This document shows positions 4,533 through 6,250 of a stretch of DNA of 6,250 nt, in pieces. A program made the translations under genes and the position numbers. The DNA comes from an uncultured Candidatus Saccharibacteria bacterium (GTDB lineage: Bacteria > Patescibacteria > Saccharimonadia > Saccharimonadales > UBA6022), in contig CAMLGO010000051.1 in NCBI GenBank assembly GCA_946479665.1, forward strand, positions 1 to 6,250, given 5' to 3'. Numbering within the stretch: the first letter of the stretch is position 1; each line of letters starts with the position of its first letter. The notes under the pieces are model-generated. The model was not told the origin of the DNA, searched no databases, and saw only the letters and a list, made by a program, of their open reading frames with translations.

Positions 4533-5390
4533 TTATTTTACCGATGCAACCAGGCGAGAGATGCTGGTACTAACAACGGCACCTGCTTTAGTGAGAGCTT
4601 GCGACTTTGCTTTTGCCGATTCGTTATCACTTCCTAAGATCGCACCCGCATGGCCAAGTTGCACGCCGACAGGCGCGTGGTGTCCGGCAATATAAGCGTA
4701 AACGGGTTTTGTCACGTGGTCGCGAATATAATCAGCGGCAAGTTGTTCATTATTGCCACCGATTTCGCCAATCAGTACGATTCGATCAACTGCTGAATCT
4801 TTTTCGAATAGTTCAAGACATTCGATAAATCCAGTGCCGCGAATTGAATCACCGCCAATACCGATAACGTAGCGCTGACCAATGCCGCGGGCCGACAAGC
4901 CGGCAATAGTTTCGTAGGTGAGGGTGCCGGATCGGCTCACGACGCCGACAGATCCAGGCAATCCCATGGCGGCAGGTATAATGCCAAGCGTACCGCTGCC
5001 GGGCAGGAGGACACCGGGGCAGTTTGGGCCGATAAGCTGACTTGTCTTCCCTTTTATATAATGTTTTAAATACAACATATCATGTATCGGCACACCTTCG
5101 GTAATGCAGATAATCAGTGGTATATTCGCATCAATCGCCTCTATAATGGCCACTTTGGCATGTGGTGCTGGTACAAATATGACGCTCACATCGACTTGAT
5201 GATTCTGCTGAATATCAGCAATGCTCGCATATACAGGAATGCCGTCGACATCCGTACCCGCTTTAGTCGGTGAAGTGCCAGCCACGATAGCAGTTCCGCT
5301 CTTTTTCATAGCACGCACATGAAACGATCCGTGCGTACCGGTGATACCTTGAATAATGACATTTTGGGAGGTGAAGAGGCTAGGGTTCAT
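4533..5390 (-). CDS. sucD: Succinyl-CoA synthetase (ADP/GDP-forming), alpha subunit
   Basis: SucD binds CoA and carries the phosphohistidine in the reaction succinyl-CoA + NDP + Pi = succinate + CoA + NTP. The 285 residues match the usual length. The CoA-binding Rossmann part begins with VIIQGITGTHGSFH (11-24). Further signatures are CITEGVP (95-101), LIGPNCPGVL (119-128), GSVGVVSRSGTLTYE (146-160), IGIGGDSIRGTGFIECLELF (176-195), IGEIGG (207-212), and LGHAGAI (245-251), where H247 is the predicted phosphorylated histidine. All catalytic landmarks are present, so it should be active. The ATG overlaps the sucC TGA stop as ATGA, and AAAGGAG (5405-5399) gives a strong ribosome-binding site 8 nt ahead. 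This is a tightly coupled operon pair. The related malate-CoA ligase subunit MtkB or another acyl-CoA ligase cannot be excluded by eye. Confidence 0.94.
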   Translation of the reverse strand: MNPSLFTSQNVIIQGITGTHGSFHVRAMKKSGTAIVAGTSPTKAGTDVDGIPVYASIADIQQNHQVDVSVIFVPAPHAKVAIIEAIDANIPLIICITEGVPIHDMLYLKHYIKGKTSQLIGPNCPGVLLPGSGTLGIIPAAMGLPGSVGVVSRSGTLTYETIAGLSARGIGQRYVIGIGGDSIRGTGFIECLELFEKDSAVDRIVLIGEIGGNNEQLAADYIRDHVTKPVYAYIAGHHAPVGVQLGHAGAILGSDNESAKAKSQALTKAGAVVSTSISRLVASVK

Positions 5391-6250
5391 GTTGAAGTCT
5401 CCTTTGTAATCGCTACTAAGCTCTCTTCAAGTGAATGAAACAGAGGAATATTCTCTTTTTCAAGAAGTTTGGTTGCCGCCTCGTAATTCGTACCGGCGAG
5501 GCGAATATATAGGGGCGGGAGCGTATCAATTTCTTGTTTTGCCGCAATAATAGCTTTCGCAATCTCATCGCAACGCGTGATGCCGGCAAATATATTAATA
5601 ACGATCGCGTTTATATGTGGATATTGTAGTATCCGCCTGAATGCTGCTAATACGCTTTCAGTTGAGGCACCGCCACCGATATCAAGAAAGTTTGCGGCCA
5701 CCAAGCCATGGTCGGATACAGCGTCGACGGTTGCCATCGCTAGGCCAGCACCGTTGGCGATGGTCGCTACAGTACCGGCTTCGTTTAGTGTAACGAAGTT
5801 TGTTTCTTGAGTTTTTTCTTCGAACTGCCACTGTGGGTGGCGAAACGTGGCGGCATCATCGAGCTCTATTTTGGTATCACCGCATACAAGTTTGCCGGCA
5901 GCTGTATATACGAGAGGGTTGATCTCGATAAGCGTCGCGTCGTTTTGAACAAAGCAATCGTATAGCCGTTCGATCATATCCTGCAAAACAAAACTTTGAT
6001 CTTCGCGGCTGAGGTATTCAGCTAGTTGTTCGCCCGCAATACTATTATTCTTGCCGGTTAATTCGAGTCGTAAGAAATCTGCTGAATCGTTTTCCTCCAC
6101 CTCCACACCGCCATTTGTATGAGCGACAAGCTCGATAGATGCACGTGATCGATTGATAGTGAGGGATAGGTAATATTCATGTGCGATATCCAGCTTCTCC
6201 TCGGCAAGCAGCGTGGACGGCAAAAATCCTTTAATAGGTAGCTTAAATAG
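5387..6250 (-). CDS. sucC: Succinyl-CoA synthetase, beta subunit (5' end outside window)
   Basis: SucC carries the ATP-grasp nucleotide site and the succinate site and pairs with SucD. The frame is open to the right edge: codons beyond the TTG at 6223 read LFKLPIKGF and lead into family-like sequence (LDIAHEYYLSLTINRS), so the TTG is internal and the gene is partial. About 287 of the usual ~390 residues are visible; the first ~100 are missing. Landmarks in visible numbering are EINPL (109-113) and GDTKIELDDA (124-133), the metal and nucleotide region; ANGAGLAMATVD (165-176), FLDIGGGAS (188-196) and NIFAGITRCDEIA (219-231) belong to the C-terminal CoA-ligase domain. The usual NIFGGI has alanine for the first glycine, and DAKI appears as DTKI. 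The gene ends in TGA overlapping the sucD start. Its promoter lies outside the window. Confidence 0.93.
   Translation of the reverse strand, partial: LFKLPIKGFLPSTLLAEEKLDIAHEYYLSLTINRSRASIELVAHTNGGVEVEENDSADFLRLELTGKNNSIAGEQLAEYLSREDQSFVLQDMIERLYDCFVQNDATLIEINPLVYTAAGKLVCGDTKIELDDAATFRHPQWQFEEKTQETNFVTLNEAGTVATIANGAGLAMATVDAVSDHGLVAANFLDIGGGASTESVLAAFRRILQYPHINAIVINIFAGITRCDEIAKAIIAAKQEIDTLPPLYIRLAGTNYEAATKLLEKENIPLFHSLEESLVAITKETST

Noticed and set aside
6221..6223. TTG at 6223 as the sucC start
   Set aside because: The frame continues open to the window edge with sequence that leads straight into the family pattern, and about 100 expected N-terminal residues would be missing; the true start is beyond 6250.

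Overview
The window looks like the replication-origin neighbourhood of a Candidate Phyla Radiation bacterium, most likely a Saccharibacterium (TM7). The reasons are the order dnaA | oriC | rpmH-rnpA-yidC-khpB(jag), the short forms of these proteins, and a nearby type IV pilin gene. This assignment is inference from gene order and protein style; no database was searched. The standard genetic code fits, since TGA ends sucC. The window is AT-moderate, except for the first ~66 bases, which are about 70% GC and appear to come from another, high-GC genome (probable assembly chimera).

Layout. 1-66: foreign-looking sequence. 66-311 (minus): the start of dnaA, cut at the junction. 312-583: the dnaA-rpmH intergenic region, a probable oriC with at least three good DnaA boxes, an 11-bp-arm inverted repeat, and a dnaA promoter overlapping a DnaA box. 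584-2599 (plus): rpmH, a strong intrinsic terminator, rnpA, yidC and khpB/jag. 2608-3087 (minus): a type IV pilin-like gene, convergent with khpB. 3139-4500 (minus): a GtrA-family membrane protein and a GtrB/DPM1-like glycosyltransferase. 4533-6250 (minus): sucD and most of sucC, the two subunits of succinyl-CoA synthetase; sucC runs off the right edge. No rRNA, tRNA, CRISPR array or insertion sequence was seen.

How they fit together. The plus-strand cluster is the conserved housekeeping set for ribosome assembly (L34), tRNA 5' processing (RNase P protein), membrane protein insertion (YidC) and an RNA-binding partner (KhpB). The minus-strand genes serve the cell surface (pilin; lipid-linked sugar synthesis and probable flipping by GT plus GtrA) and energy metabolism (SucCD, substrate-level phosphorylation).

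The most notable sequence-level pattern is promoter placement. Four genes that begin their own transcription units (rpmH, rnpA, the pilin, the glycosyltransferase) have a good -10 hexamer only 8-11 nt before the start codon, which predicts leaderless or nearly leaderless mRNAs. dnaA, yidC and the downstream operon genes khpB and sucD instead carry recognisable Shine-Dalgarno sequences. I found no clearly new multi-gene system; the strongest leads are this leaderless pattern, the inverted repeat over the pilin promoter, the chimeric left end, and sucCD in a probable CPR genome.
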